NCBI GenBank assembly: GCA_029262795.1 | Contig: JAJCYT010000031.1 | Coordinates: 310,001-374,000, forward strand | From: Candidatus Fraserbacteria bacterium | GTDB lineage: Bacteria; Bipolaricaulota; Bipolaricaulia; RBG-16-55-9; JAJCYT01 | Direction of reading: 5' to 3' | Length of the DNA stretch: 64,000 nucleotides | In this document: piece after piece, positions 46,801-56,901 of the stretch | Layout: each line of letters starts with the position of its first letter | How positions within the stretch are numbered: the stretch's first letter is position 1 | Made by a program: the position numbers and the translations under genes | The notes under the pieces: model-generated | The model's database searches: none | What the model saw: the letters and a program-made list of their open reading frames with translations, nothing else | What the model was told of the DNA's origin: nothing

Positions 46801-47475
46801 ATGTTGACCCTGGGGGTAGATACGGCGACCAGTTGGGGCAGTGTGGGGCTTTTTCATGATGGGCCGCTTGGAGAAATAGCTTGTAAACGAGTGGCACGAA
46901 AGAACGACCCTTTGGTGCCTTCGCTACAACAATTCTTAAAAGTTCTTCATGTTGAAAAAACTTCATTGGAACTCATTGCCGTGGCTTTGGGGCCAGGTTC
47001 ATTTACCAGCCTCCGTGTGGGAGTGTCTCTGGCCAAGGGATTGGCAATGGCCCTCAACCTGCCGTTGGTTGGCGTGCCTTCGTTGCCAATGCTGAAACAG
47101 CGTGCAGATCATTGGCAAGACAGTGTTTGTGTTTTGATCACGGATCGCCCCACTCAGGCTTACGTCAGTTTTTATGAACAGGGTCAACCCTCAGGAGAGA
47201 TTGATGTGTTGGATGTAAACGCGCTTCAACAAAAGTTGGAGACATTCACCACGCCTGTGTTGCTGGTTGGACCAGGTGCCAATGCGCTTTGCGAAGCAAT
47301 GGGGCCAATGGATCACGTGAACGTGGCGTCAGAAGCAATGTGCCAGCCTTCAGGGATTGAAGTGGCACGACTTGGAATTGAAAAATTTAAGGCCACAGGG
47401 GCCGATGATTTGGCCGCACTGGAGCCACTTTACAGTGCAGCGCCGGCCATTGACCCAGGTGTGACCAAGAGGTGA
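46801..47475 (+). CDS. tsaB: tRNA t6A biosynthesis protein TsaB
   Basis: LTLGVDTATSWGSVGL; VALGPGSFTSLRVGVSLAKGLAMAL. Confidence 0.9.
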   Translation: MLTLGVDTATSWGSVGLFHDGPLGEIACKRVARKNDPLVPSLQQFLKVLHVEKTSLELIAVALGPGSFTSLRVGVSLAKGLAMALNLPLVGVPSLPMLKQRADHWQDSVCVLITDRPTQAYVSFYEQGQPSGEIDVLDVNALQQKLETFTTPVLLVGPGANALCEAMGPMDHVNVASEAMCQPSGIEVARLGIEKFKATGADDLAALEPLYSAAPAIDPGVTKR

Positions 47476-47481
47476 TGATTT

Positions 47482-48231
47482 TTGGATATTTTGGTTTGTA
47501 TCAAACGGGTGCCTGATACGGGCGGTCGCGTGAACCTCACGTCCGACAACCGTCAGATCGACACCAGCAACATGGAGTTTACCATCAGCCCGCACGAAGA
47601 ATGTGCGGTGGAAGAAGCCATTCGCATCACTGAGGAACAGGGTGGGGAAGTCACTGTCCTGGCCCTCGGCCCGGAAGGCACAACGGAGCAGCTTCGAGAG
47701 TCCATCGCCAAAGGCGCAACTCAAGCCATTTTGTTGCAAAGTGATGATGACAATTGGGATGCGCATGCTACAGCTCACGCCATCATCAACGCTGTCAAAG
47801 ATAAAAAATTTGATCTCATTTTGATGGGCAACGAAGCGGCAGATTTGGGTCAGTATCAGGTTGGCCCTCGCGTTGCCACCATGCTTGGTGTGCCTTGCGC
47901 CACGGGCGTGAAAGCGTTGCAATTTCAGGATGGCAACGCCATTGCCAAGCGTCAGGATGGCAACAACTGGGCTGTGTTTGAGTTGCCTCTGCCCGCAGTG
48001 GTGACGGTGAAAGAAGGTATTAACAAACCTCGACATCCAAGCTTGCGTGGCATTATGGCGGCCAAGCGTGCGCCGTTGGAACAAATCGCTATGGATGCAC
48101 CTGCGCCAAAGATGGTGCATAAAGGCTTAAAATTACCACAAGAATCCGGCGATCAGGTCACCATGTTGGGTGAAGGGGCAGCAGCCGTGCCCAAAATTAT
48201 GGAAACGCTGAAAGAACTGGGGGTGCTGTAA
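47482..48231 (+). CDS. etfB: Electron transfer flavoprotein beta subunit
   Basis: DILVCIKRVPDTGGRVNL; ISPHEECAVEEAIRITEE; PAVVTVKEGINKPRHPSLRGIMAAKRA. Confidence 0.96.
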   Translation: MDILVCIKRVPDTGGRVNLTSDNRQIDTSNMEFTISPHEECAVEEAIRITEEQGGEVTVLALGPEGTTEQLRESIAKGATQAILLQSDDDNWDAHATAHAIINAVKDKKFDLILMGNEAADLGQYQVGPRVATMLGVPCATGVKALQFQDGNAIAKRQDGNNWAVFELPLPAVVTVKEGINKPRHPSLRGIMAAKRAPLEQIAMDAPAPKMVHKGLKLPQESGDQVTMLGEGAAAVPKIMETLKELGVL

Positions 48232-48233
48232 TC

Positions 48234-49190
48234 ATGACGCTTGTATACGTTGAATATCAGGATGGCGCATTGACAGAAGCCTCTCAGTCTGCACTTTCGG
48301 TGGCTTCTATGTTTGGTGGCCCAATTCATGCGATGGCCTTGGGCAGCGCGGACGCTGAAGTGCTCAAGCCTTACGGTGTCGAAAAAGTGTTGCATGTGGC
48401 TGACGATCGCTTGAACACTTATGCACCAGGCGCGGCAGGAAAAGCGGTTCATCAGGTCATCAGTTCACAATCTGCTGAAACTGTGGTGGCGGCTTCAACT
48501 GCGAGTGCGAATGAAATTCTCTCTCGTGCTGCGGCATTGGGCGATTGGGGATTTGCATCTGCCTGCACAGAATTATCTGTGGATGGTGATGTCGTGAATT
48601 TAACCCGCGCCATTTGGGGTGGCAGTTTGTTTCAGGAAGCCCAGCTCACTGGTTCTCCAAAGTTGATCACCGTCGATCCAAATGCGTTTGCACCTCAGCA
48701 AGCTACTGCACCTGGGGCTGCTGAAGTGGAAGCGGTGTCTGTGGCTTTGGATGATGCTGATTTTGTGGATCAACTCAAGGCGGTTGAAAAAGGCGAACAA
48801 CAGGGCATTCCATTGGCTTCAGCCAAAGTCGTCATTGGTGGCGGACGCGGCATGGGCAGCGAAGAAGCTTTTTCCATTTTGGAAGAACTGGCCGGATTGC
48901 TCAATGGCGCAGTCGGCGGCAGTCGTGTGGCGACCAACAACGGCTGGCGTTCCCACTCTGACCAAATTGGGCAGACAGGCACACAGATTGGACCAGATGT
49001 GTATATTGCCTGTGGTATTTCTGGCGCGATTCAGCATATGGTCGGTTGCAAAAACTCCAAGAACATCATTGCCATCAACAAGGATGCTGAAGCCCCCATC
49101 TTCCAACGTGCCAGCCACGGCGTGTTGGGCGACCTGCATGAAATTCTGCCAGCATTGATTGAAGAAGTGAAAAAAGTCAAAGGCGTTTGA
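48234..49190 (+). CDS. etfA: Electron transfer flavoprotein alpha subunit
   Basis: GGGRGMGSEEAFSILEELAGLLNGAVGGSRVATNNGW; QIGQTGTQIGPDVYIACGISGAIQHMVG. Confidence 0.97.
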   Translation: MTLVYVEYQDGALTEASQSALSVASMFGGPIHAMALGSADAEVLKPYGVEKVLHVADDRLNTYAPGAAGKAVHQVISSQSAETVVAASTASANEILSRAAALGDWGFASACTELSVDGDVVNLTRAIWGGSLFQEAQLTGSPKLITVDPNAFAPQQATAPGAAEVEAVSVALDDADFVDQLKAVEKGEQQGIPLASAKVVIGGGRGMGSEEAFSILEELAGLLNGAVGGSRVATNNGWRSHSDQIGQTGTQIGPDVYIACGISGAIQHMVGCKNSKNIIAINKDAEAPIFQRASHGVLGDLHEILPALIEEVKKVKGV

Positions 49191-49230
49191 AGGTTTTCTC
49201 AAAACTTCATTCTTGCTCTATCAAAGTTGA

Positions 49231-49268
49231 AAAGGGTCAAGCTGAACAGCTTGGCCCTTTTTCTTTTT
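49231..49268 (+). terminator. Terminator of etfBA
   Basis: AAAGGGTCAAGCTG-AA-CAGCTTGGCCCTTT followed by TTCTTTTT. Confidence 0.85.
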
Positions 49269-49345
49269 GAAATGAATTGTTGATTCAGGCTAGGATCAAA
49301 AGTGTTTGAGCATCGTATTCAATAATAACGAGTAAACTTGATATC

Positions 49346-49699
49346 GTGTCCACGGGAGGTGTTATGAAGAGGCCATTAGGCATCACGCTGGTATCACTCA
49401 TGAGTTTTTTAAATGGGGCTTTAATTCTTGTTTTCGCGTATCTGCTTCTTTCAGATAGTTCCCTTGCCATTGAGGTTTGGCTTGGTATTGTCGAAATAGT
49501 GATCGGTGTGTTGTACTTCGTTTCAGCTTATGGGTTATGGCGATTGAAGAATTGGGGCCTAGGGCTGGCGTTGTTACTTCAGGTGGTCAGCGTTGCTATT
49601 TCTCTAGATGATCTACGTCCAGGATTTGTGGGTGGATTGCTGATTCTGAGTTACTTGGCGTTCAGCCCCACGGTCAAAAAAGTATTTCGAGATCATTAG
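49346..49699 (+). CDS. Small polytopic membrane protein (DUF2127-like?)
   Basis: RPLGITLVSLMSFLNGALILVFAYLLL...; paralogous to 49798-50136. Confidence 0.6.
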   Translation: MSTGGVMKRPLGITLVSLMSFLNGALILVFAYLLLSDSSLAIEVWLGIVEIVIGVLYFVSAYGLWRLKNWGLGLALLLQVVSVAISLDDLRPGFVGGLLILSYLAFSPTVKKVFRDH

Positions 49700-49733
49700 T
49701 CATTCTATGAAATCAAAACACTTTGTTGCCCAA

Positions 49734-49763
49734 TTGTCGAGATGTTGTAAACTGACGTATAAT
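49734..49763 (+). promoter_or_regulatory. Candidate sigma70 promoter
   Basis: TTGTCG-18 bp-TATAAT about 35 bp upstream of ATG 49798. Confidence 0.45.
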
Positions 49764-49797
49764 AGAAAAATAAGCTTGAGCTAAGAAAGGATATCGA

Positions 49798-50136
49798 ATG
49801 TGGAGTGATGATCGCCCTTTAGGCATTACGGTAATTTCTATACTGGGTTGGCTCTATGGGGGATTGACATTGCTTTTGGGCGTGATGACCATTGTGTTTA
49901 ATCCACTTTCGATCTTTGGCTTGAGTCCCATTTTCGCCATCATTACAGGCCTAACTTACATTGTGGCTGGCTTCGGTTTGTGGGCCATGCAAGGTTGGGG
50001 TTGGAGAACCGCAATTTTTGTGAACATCTTTGGCTTGGTGTTTGCATTGATCAGTATGGCTGTACCTCTTTTAATTGTTCATGGCCTGGTATTGGCGTAC
50101 CTCTTTACGGTCAGAGAATCATTCGATCAGCATTAA
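49798..50136 (+). CDS. Small polytopic membrane protein, paralogue of 49346-49699
   Basis: DRPLGITVISILGWLYGGLTLLLGVMTI...GLWAMQGWGWRTAIFVN. Confidence 0.6.
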   Translation: MWSDDRPLGITVISILGWLYGGLTLLLGVMTIVFNPLSIFGLSPIFAIITGLTYIVAGFGLWAMQGWGWRTAIFVNIFGLVFALISMAVPLLIVHGLVLAYLFTVRESFDQH

Positions 50137-50148
50137 ATTTACAAAGCT

Positions 50149-50586
50149 TTAAAATTCTTTTTTAAACACGATGCCTCGACGCTCGTAGCCTCTGTGATGT
50201 TCCCAAAAACGGTGTGCGCCTTCGCGTTGTAATCCTGAATAGAGAATCGCTTTTTCACACCCTTGGTCTTTGGCCCAGCCTTCGAGGTGATCCATCAACT
50301 GCTTGCCATAGCCTTTAGAGCGATGCTCCGGGTGCGTGGCCATTTCGTAGACATACAGATGTTTCCCATTGGCAAAGTCCGTACGAATGGCAATACAGGT
50401 GACGGTGACGATTTCATTGTTGTTTTCCACAGCGAACAAGCGACAGCCTTCTGATGCCATGTTGTGAAACACATCGAGAAATTGTTGCTCGCTCAAATCT
50501 TCGTTAAATTCTTCTTTGTATGTAGGATAGATGGTTTTGTATTCAGCATCCGTAGTGAGTTCTTTGATAATCATGCTTCTCTCCAT
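50149..50586 (-). CDS. GNAT-family N-acetyltransferase
   Basis: YVYEMATHPEHRSKGYGKQLMDHLEGWAKDQGCEKAILYSGLQREGAHRFWEHHRGYE. Confidence 0.92.
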   Translation of the reverse strand: MERSMIIKELTTDAEYKTIYPTYKEEFNEDLSEQQFLDVFHNMASEGCRLFAVENNNEIVTVTCIAIRTDFANGKHLYVYEMATHPEHRSKGYGKQLMDHLEGWAKDQGCEKAILYSGLQREGAHRFWEHHRGYERRGIVFKKEF

Positions 50587-51038
50587 GCGGGTGGCACACG
50601 AATAGCGACCACCTCAGCACTGGCGCATTTTTCGCCTTGGGAAAATAAATCGCAAGTGACGACCGTTTTCTTTTCTTTCATCTCTTTGATTTGGGAACGA
50701 AGTTCCACGGTTTCGTCAATGGGCGTGGGTTTAAAATAATCGACATGCAGCGAGCCAGTGACATACCAAATCAAAGGAAGACTGGAGACAGAGCGGCCTT
50801 GTTTTCGGTAAGCTGCGGCGGCGGCTGTCAATATGCAATGGCAATCGAAAATGGTGGCAATCACACCGCCGTTGAGGATATGGGTGGGACCGGCCATGTG
50901 TTCTGGTTTGGGTTTCCAGTGACAGACAGCTTCGTCGCCATCCCAATAGCTTTTAATCTGTAAACCGTGCGGGTTCAAACTGCCACAACCCCAACAATGA
51001 TTGTCGGGAATTTCATCTTGAAACGCGATAGGCTCCAT
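50571..51038 (-). CDS. Hotdog-fold thioesterase (PaaI-like)
   Basis: CWGCGSLNPHGLQIKSYWDGDEAVCHW..HMAGPTHILNGGVIATIFDCHC. Confidence 0.88.
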   Translation of the reverse strand: MEPIAFQDEIPDNHCWGCGSLNPHGLQIKSYWDGDEAVCHWKPKPEHMAGPTHILNGGVIATIFDCHCILTAAAAAYRKQGRSVSSLPLIWYVTGSLHVDYFKPTPIDETVELRSQIKEMKEKKTVVTCDLFSQGEKCASAEVVAIRVPPAWREA

Positions 51039-51652
51039 CAATTTCCTTTCAAGAGTTTTTGTACAATTAAAATATCTGCTGCATGTTGATGCGGAATATT
51101 GCTGGAATTGCAATCAAAAATGATTTGTTCCTGTTCGAGAATATTCCAGCCTGCATAATGATTTTCAAGTTCTTGAGGTTGATACAAATATTCGTTTTGG
51201 CCCCAGTCTGGGGCGATGTCTACTTCAGGGTGATTCATAAACGCAAACAAAACATGGATGCCACCAGGGTGTGTGATTGCTTTAAAATGTTCAAATTGCC
51301 GTGATCTGTTTTGGAGTTCGATGTATTGCAGCGCGCCGATGGAGTAAACCACGTCGAATGAATCTGAAAAAGAAACGTCGTTAATATTGGCTTCGAGTGT
51401 GTGAAGTTGTGTATCGAATTCCTCAGCCAGACGAACCACTTTATCCAATCCGGCAGGGGCGATGTCCATTGCCAGAACGTCAAATCCCTGTTGGGCCAAA
51501 AACACACTGTCTCGGCCTTCGCCTGCACCAAGGTCCACCACTTTTTTTGGCGGGGCAACATATTTTAGAATCTTTTTTGCCAATTCGTTAGGGTCCTTGC
51601 CCCAATAATAATCCTCTTGAAGGTAGAGCGTTTGCAGTTGTTCTTTGTCCAT
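51038..51652 (-). CDS. SAM-dependent methyltransferase (TehB-like)
   Basis: KVVDLGAGEGRDSVFLAQQGFDVLAMDIAPAGLDKV. Confidence 0.9.
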   Translation of the reverse strand: MDKEQLQTLYLQEDYYWGKDPNELAKKILKYVAPPKKVVDLGAGEGRDSVFLAQQGFDVLAMDIAPAGLDKVVRLAEEFDTQLHTLEANINDVSFSDSFDVVYSIGALQYIELQNRSRQFEHFKAITHPGGIHVLFAFMNHPEVDIAPDWGQNEYLYQPQELENHYAGWNILEQEQIIFDCNSSNIPHQHAADILIVQKLLKGN

Positions 51653-51825
51653 CGAATCACATTCTTTCTGGATGGAATAGTTCGAGTTTACCAAATCACA
51701 AGAAACGTTTAAAATGGATGGATAAAGGGAAAAATCAATATCTATTTTTGTCGTTTGCTTCTTTGCTTCAGGGGTCGTTATAATTTAGATTTTAAATTTT
51801 ATTTTATCTCTTTGGGGTTGATACT

Positions 51826-53349
51826 GTGGTCAAATATGGGTTCGTGATTGACCATCGCAAGTGCATTGGCTGTCATGCCTGCACGGTTGCTTGTAAAGCC
51901 GAGCATGATGTGCCTTTGGGGGCGTTTCGCACTTGGGTGAAATACATTGAAGAAGGCGAGTTTCCAGACACGCAGCGTCACTTTGCCGTGTTGCGTTGCA
52001 ACCACTGCGAAGCGGCGCCATGCATCGAAATTTGCCCCGTCAACGCGCTGTTTAAAAGTGAAAATGGAATTGTCGATTTCGATGGCGATTCTTGTATCGG
52101 CTGCAAAGCGTGTATGCAGGCCTGCCCTTACGATGCGCTTTATATCAATCCCAGCACCAACACCGCACAAAAGTGCAACTTCTGCGCTCACCGTGTGGAA
52201 GTGGGCCTGCAACCATCGTGTGTGGTGGTGTGTCCGGAGCAAGCTATCATTGCCGGCGATATGGAAGATCAAAGCAGTCATATTTTCGATTTAATCTCAA
52301 ATTTGGACACCACTGTACGTAAGCCTGAAAAAGGCACACGGCCACAACTTCACTATATCGAAGCGGATAAAAAAGCCATTACGCCTTCTGAAGTCAGCCG
52401 AGAAGAAGCTTACATCTGGGCCGAAGCGGCTGGCAAAAAGGTTCACAAACAAGACTTTGAAGCCGCCGAAAAGAAAGCGGCCCGTACTGTTTATGACGTG
52501 GCCCATGATCGACCCTGGGGTTGGAAAGTGTCCGCCTACCTTTGGACCAAATCCATTTCAGCAGGCTTTTTCCTGGTTGCCGCAATGTTGATGGCATTTT
52601 TTAAACCAATCAGTGAACCCTTCCTCGCTAGCACATCTCCAATATTGAGCCTTGTGTTTTTAGCGATCACAGGCGCATTGCTGGTATTGGACTTGAAACG
52701 ACCAGAGCGCTTTTATCGCTTGCTTCTGAGGCCGCAATGGAAATCCTGGCTGGTGATTGGGGGCTATATCATCACGGCATTTGGTGGCGTGGTCAGTGCC
52801 TGGTTATTGGCGCATTGGATCGATTGGCCCATTGTGAAGCAAATATTGCTTTTGCCCGGAGCCATCCTTGCAGTGTGTACTGCCAGCTATTCAGCCTTTT
52901 TGTTTGCACAGGCCAAAGGGAGAGATTTCTGGCAAAATCCTGCTTTAACTTCTGTTCATTTTCTGGTTCAGGCTGTGGTGGCGGGAGCTGCTGCAATGTG
53001 GCTGGGCGTGTGGCTGAGTCAAGGCGACACGGCCTTGCTATCACTTTTACAAAACACCTTGTTGTTCAGCCTGTTGGTCAATGTACTCATTATTGTGGGC
53101 AGTGAGCTTGGTACATCGCACCACACGCCCGATGCAAAATTTGCTCGTGATCTGATTGTGAAAGGTTCCTTAAGTCGGCCTTTCTGGGGCTTGGCGGTGG
53201 CTGTTGGGAATGTGATTCCTGCGGTGCTTATCCTGGCTTTTGGTGTCACCTTGCCTGTGATTGGGGTGGCTGCTGTGATGAGTTTAATTGGTTTGTTGGC
53301 CTACGAACACATTTGGGTTGTGGCTGGTCAAGCTGCGCCTTTGAGCTAA
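51826..53349 (+). CDS. Fusion of DmsB/NrfC-like 4x[4Fe-4S] subunit with NrfD-like membrane anchor
   Basis: CIGCHACTVACKAEH, CNHCEAAPCIEICP, CIGCKACMQACPY, CNFCAHRVEVGLQPSCVVVCP, then about 8 TM segments starting LWTKSISAGFFLVAAMLM. Confidence 0.9.
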   Translation: MVKYGFVIDHRKCIGCHACTVACKAEHDVPLGAFRTWVKYIEEGEFPDTQRHFAVLRCNHCEAAPCIEICPVNALFKSENGIVDFDGDSCIGCKACMQACPYDALYINPSTNTAQKCNFCAHRVEVGLQPSCVVVCPEQAIIAGDMEDQSSHIFDLISNLDTTVRKPEKGTRPQLHYIEADKKAITPSEVSREEAYIWAEAAGKKVHKQDFEAAEKKAARTVYDVAHDRPWGWKVSAYLWTKSISAGFFLVAAMLMAFFKPISEPFLASTSPILSLVFLAITGALLVLDLKRPERFYRLLLRPQWKSWLVIGGYIITAFGGVVSAWLLAHWIDWPIVKQILLLPGAILAVCTASYSAFLFAQAKGRDFWQNPALTSVHFLVQAVVAGAAAMWLGVWLSQGDTALLSLLQNTLLFSLLVNVLIIVGSELGTSHHTPDAKFARDLIVKGSLSRPFWGLAVAVGNVIPAVLILAFGVTLPVIGVAAVMSLIGLLAYEHIWVVAGQAAPLS

Positions 53350-53362
53350 GGAGCTTTTTAAT

Positions 53363-56164
53363 ATGAGCACAGACAACCCAAAAAGATTTTCTAAGTCTGA
53401 CTACAAACCGTTGCCGCTTTCTGCTTACCCTCCGATTGAAAAATGGGACGACTGGGTGGAGTACGATGCCGCCGCTTGGCCCAAGAAAGTGGAAAACCGC
53501 TACACGTTGGTGCCCACCATTTGTTTTAATTGTGAGGCCGCTTGCGGATTGCTGGCCTACATCAACAAAGACACGATGGAGATCAGAAAGTTTGAAGGCA
53601 ACCCGGAACATCCTGGCAGCCGAGGTCGAAATTGTGCCAAAGGGCCTGCCACGATCAATCAGGTCAACGACCCTGAGCGTATTTTATATCCATTAAAACG
53701 AGTAGGTAAACGTGGGGACGGTGGCTGGGAGCGCGTCAGTTGGGACGATGTGCTGGATGATCTTGCGGCAAAAATTCGAAAAACGATTGAAGAAGATCGA
53801 CACAACGAAATCATGTATCACGTCGGTCGTCCGGGCAGTGACGGCTATATGTATCGCGTCATGCAGGCCTGGGGGATAGATGGACACAACACCCATACCA
53901 CCGTTTGTTCTGGTGCGGCAAGAGTTGGTTATTCGTTGTGGATGGGAGATGATCGCCCTTCGCCTGATTTTGCCAATGCCAAATTCATCCTTCTATTAAG
54001 TGCCCACCTGGAAACAGGTCACTATTTTAATCCGCACGCACAGCGCATCATGGAAGGCAAAATGGACGGCGCCAAAATTGCAGCCGTTGATATCCGCCTG
54101 TCCAACACTGCGTCCGTTGCCGACTATTGGATTGCGCCTTGGCCTGGAACTGAATCTGCGATGTTACTCAGCTTCGCGCATGTGATTCTGAATGAAGGTC
54201 TTTATGATGCAGAATTCATGAAGCGTTGGGTCAACTGGGATGAATACATGAAGGCCATGCATCCCGATACCGAATCCACATTCGATAATTTCATTGCTGA
54301 ACTCAAAAAACTGTACGCATCCTACACGCCCGAATTTGCTGAAGAAGAATGCAATGTGAAAGCAGCCACTATCATCGAAGTGGCGCGTGAGATTGGCAAG
54401 GCTGGATCAGCATTTGCCTCCCATGTTTGGCGCAATGCGGCGGCGGGCAATCTTGGGGGGTGGCAAGTATCACGTTGCCTACAGTTTCTGAATGTACTGG
54501 TTGGAAGCGTCGGCACCCCTGGTGGTGTGTCGCCGAACTCCTGGGACAAATTTGTGCCACCGCCCTTTATGAATGGGCCGCAGTTAGAACGTTGGAATGA
54601 ACTGTTATTTCCCAAAGATTATCCATTGGCACATTATGAAATGAGTTTTTTATTGCCCCATCTCATTAAAGAAGGTCGGGGCAAACTGAGTGTGTACTTC
54701 ACTCGCGTTTACAATCCCGTCTGGACGAACCCTGATGGCATGAGTTGGGTCGAAATGCTTCGAGATGAAGAACAAGTCGGCGTCCATGCGGTACTTAGCC
54801 CCACCTGGAATGAAACGGCTTTGTTTGCCGATTATGTCTTGCCTATGGGTGTGGCTTCAGAACGCCATGACCTGATGAGTCAGGAAACACAGGCCGGGGC
54901 ATGGATTGGTTTTCGTCAGCCGGTGCTGAAAACAGCGCGAGAAAAACAAGGCGAGACATTTGAGTTCACCTACGAAGCCAACCCTGGCGAAGTGTGGGAA
55001 GAAGACGAATTTTGGATTGAACTGTCCTGGCGCATCGATCCTGATGGCAGTTTGGGCATCCGCAAATATTTTGAATCCCCTTATCACCCTGGCGAAAAAG
55101 TGACTGTTGATGAATATTACCAGTGGATCTTTGAAAACAGCGTGCCCGGTTTGCCCGAAGCGGCGGCTGAAAAAGGCTTAAAGCCTCTTGAATACATGAG
55201 GAAATTCGGCGCTTTTGAAGTGAAGCGTGATGTGTACAGCTTGTATGAAGGAAGCGTTAACACTGAACAGAGCAGCGTTGATCCAGATACGCAGATCATT
55301 AAAGATGCAAACAATCATGCCATTGGTATCAACATTGAAGGCAAGTCGATCGCAGGATTTAAAACACCCTCGCGCAAATTGGAATTTTATTCTAAAACCA
55401 TGGGGGAGTGGAAGTGGGAAGATCAATCTGTGCCAGGTTATATTCGCAGCCATGTTCATTGGCGTAACCTCAATCAGGACAAGGGTGAATACATCCTAGT
55501 ACCCACCTTCCGCTTGCCGACGTTAATTCACACACGCTCCGGTAACTCCAAGTGGCTCTATGAAACTGCACATCGAAATCCATTATGGTTGCGCCCTGAG
55601 ATCGCTGAAAAGTTTGGGGTGAAGACAGGCGACCTGATTCGCATTTGCACAGAGATTGGTTATTTCGTTCCACGCGTCTGGATCACCGAAGGCGTTCGCC
55701 CTGGTGTGGTGGCCTGTTCGCATCACTTTGGTCGTTGGCGTTTGCAGAAAGATGGGGGCGGTGAGCGTTTGTCTACAGCCTTGGTTGACCTCAACGAGCA
55801 AGAGCAGGGCAAGTGGTTCATGCGTCAACTGCAAGGCATCGAGCCATTCAAGAGTGATGATCCCGAAACCGAGCGCATTTGGTGGCGCGATGCAGGGGTG
55901 CATCAAAACCTGACATTCCCTGTGCATCCAGATCCGATCAGTGGGATGCATTGCTGGCATCAGAAAATCACCATCGAAAATGTGCGACCCGAAGATCAAT
56001 ATGGCGATGTGTACGTGGACACCAACAAGTCACACGAGGTCTATAAGGAGTGGCTGAAGATGACAAAGCCTGCGCCTGGGCCAGATGGTTTGCGCCGTCC
56101 GTTGGAACTACAGCGCCCATTGAAGCCAACCAGAGCCGCCTATCAGCTTGAACCAGAGGAGTGA
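53363..56164 (+). CDS. Molybdopterin oxidoreductase catalytic subunit (DMSO reductase superfamily)
   Basis: 933 aa; ICFNCEAACGLLAY...GRNCAKG; RILYPLKRVGKRGDGGWERVSWDDVLDDLA; HTTVCSGAARVG; C-terminal molydop-binding domain. Confidence 0.93.
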   Translation: MSTDNPKRFSKSDYKPLPLSAYPPIEKWDDWVEYDAAAWPKKVENRYTLVPTICFNCEAACGLLAYINKDTMEIRKFEGNPEHPGSRGRNCAKGPATINQVNDPERILYPLKRVGKRGDGGWERVSWDDVLDDLAAKIRKTIEEDRHNEIMYHVGRPGSDGYMYRVMQAWGIDGHNTHTTVCSGAARVGYSLWMGDDRPSPDFANAKFILLLSAHLETGHYFNPHAQRIMEGKMDGAKIAAVDIRLSNTASVADYWIAPWPGTESAMLLSFAHVILNEGLYDAEFMKRWVNWDEYMKAMHPDTESTFDNFIAELKKLYASYTPEFAEEECNVKAATIIEVAREIGKAGSAFASHVWRNAAAGNLGGWQVSRCLQFLNVLVGSVGTPGGVSPNSWDKFVPPPFMNGPQLERWNELLFPKDYPLAHYEMSFLLPHLIKEGRGKLSVYFTRVYNPVWTNPDGMSWVEMLRDEEQVGVHAVLSPTWNETALFADYVLPMGVASERHDLMSQETQAGAWIGFRQPVLKTAREKQGETFEFTYEANPGEVWEEDEFWIELSWRIDPDGSLGIRKYFESPYHPGEKVTVDEYYQWIFENSVPGLPEAAAEKGLKPLEYMRKFGAFEVKRDVYSLYEGSVNTEQSSVDPDTQIIKDANNHAIGINIEGKSIAGFKTPSRKLEFYSKTMGEWKWEDQSVPGYIRSHVHWRNLNQDKGEYILVPTFRLPTLIHTRSGNSKWLYETAHRNPLWLRPEIAEKFGVKTGDLIRICTEIGYFVPRVWITEGVRPGVVACSHHFGRWRLQKDGGGERLSTALVDLNEQEQGKWFMRQLQGIEPFKSDDPETERIWWRDAGVHQNLTFPVHPDPISGMHCWHQKITIENVRPEDQYGDVYVDTNKSHEVYKEWLKMTKPAPGPDGLRRPLELQRPLKPTRAAYQLEPEE

Positions 56165-56890
56165 TTGCTTTATAACGTTCATCTGATGACAACGATGAAA
56201 TACAAAGCCATCTTCTTCGACTTTGATGACACACTGGTTCACGCAGATCCACCTGTGTTTGATGTGCTGTTGCCAGCCTGCGAAGCTGTCGGACTTTCTT
56301 TTGATGAAGAGCAAGTGCGTGAGGGACATCGGTTTCTGTACGAATATTTTTCAGGCAGTTCGGCTCAAGAAGAATTTCAAACACTCAAAGGTGATCTGGA
56401 ACAATTTCATTTTAACCTGACCACCAACGTTTTGGTCAACATGGGCGTCGAGCACTCGAAAGCACAATCAACCGTTCAAAGCGAAAAAATATCAGTTGCT
56501 CTGCCGCAAGGGCGGCGCTGTTATCCAGAAGTTTTTCCGGTGCTGAACAGCTACAAAGAGCAAGGCTATTTGATGGGGGTCATCACCAACAACGGAAGCA
56601 ATATCGCTGAAAGCTGCGTGGAACATGGATTGGATCATTATTTCGAGTTTGTGATTTCTCGCATCGATGCCGGATGTTCAAAACCGGATGCAGGAATTTT
56701 TGAAGCGGCACTCAATCACGTGGGCATTAAAGCCAAAGAAGCTGTTCACGTGGGTGACAATTATTATGCCGATGTGGTCGGTGCCAGAAACGTTGGCATT
56801 ACACCCGTGTTGTTGGACAATCACAAAGTGTTTGCCGATGCGGATTGCCATGTCATTCATCAAATCGATCAACTGTTAGATGTGATCTAG
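56165..56890 (+). CDS. HAD-superfamily hydrolase (YjjG-like)
   Basis: AIFFDFDDTLVHADPPVFDVL; GVITNNGSNIAESCVEHGLDHYFEFVISRIDAGCSKPDAGIFEAAL; HVGDNYYADVVGARNVGITPVLLD. Confidence 0.92.
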   Translation: MLYNVHLMTTMKYKAIFFDFDDTLVHADPPVFDVLLPACEAVGLSFDEEQVREGHRFLYEYFSGSSAQEEFQTLKGDLEQFHFNLTTNVLVNMGVEHSKAQSTVQSEKISVALPQGRRCYPEVFPVLNSYKEQGYLMGVITNNGSNIAESCVEHGLDHYFEFVISRIDAGCSKPDAGIFEAALNHVGIKAKEAVHVGDNYYADVVGARNVGITPVLLDNHKVFADADCHVIHQIDQLLDVI

Positions 56891-56901
56891 GAGTTTTTAT
56901 C

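Noticed and set aside
47350-48120. 256-aa minus-strand ORF opposite etfB
   Set aside because: Antisense shadow ORF; EtfB frame is unambiguous
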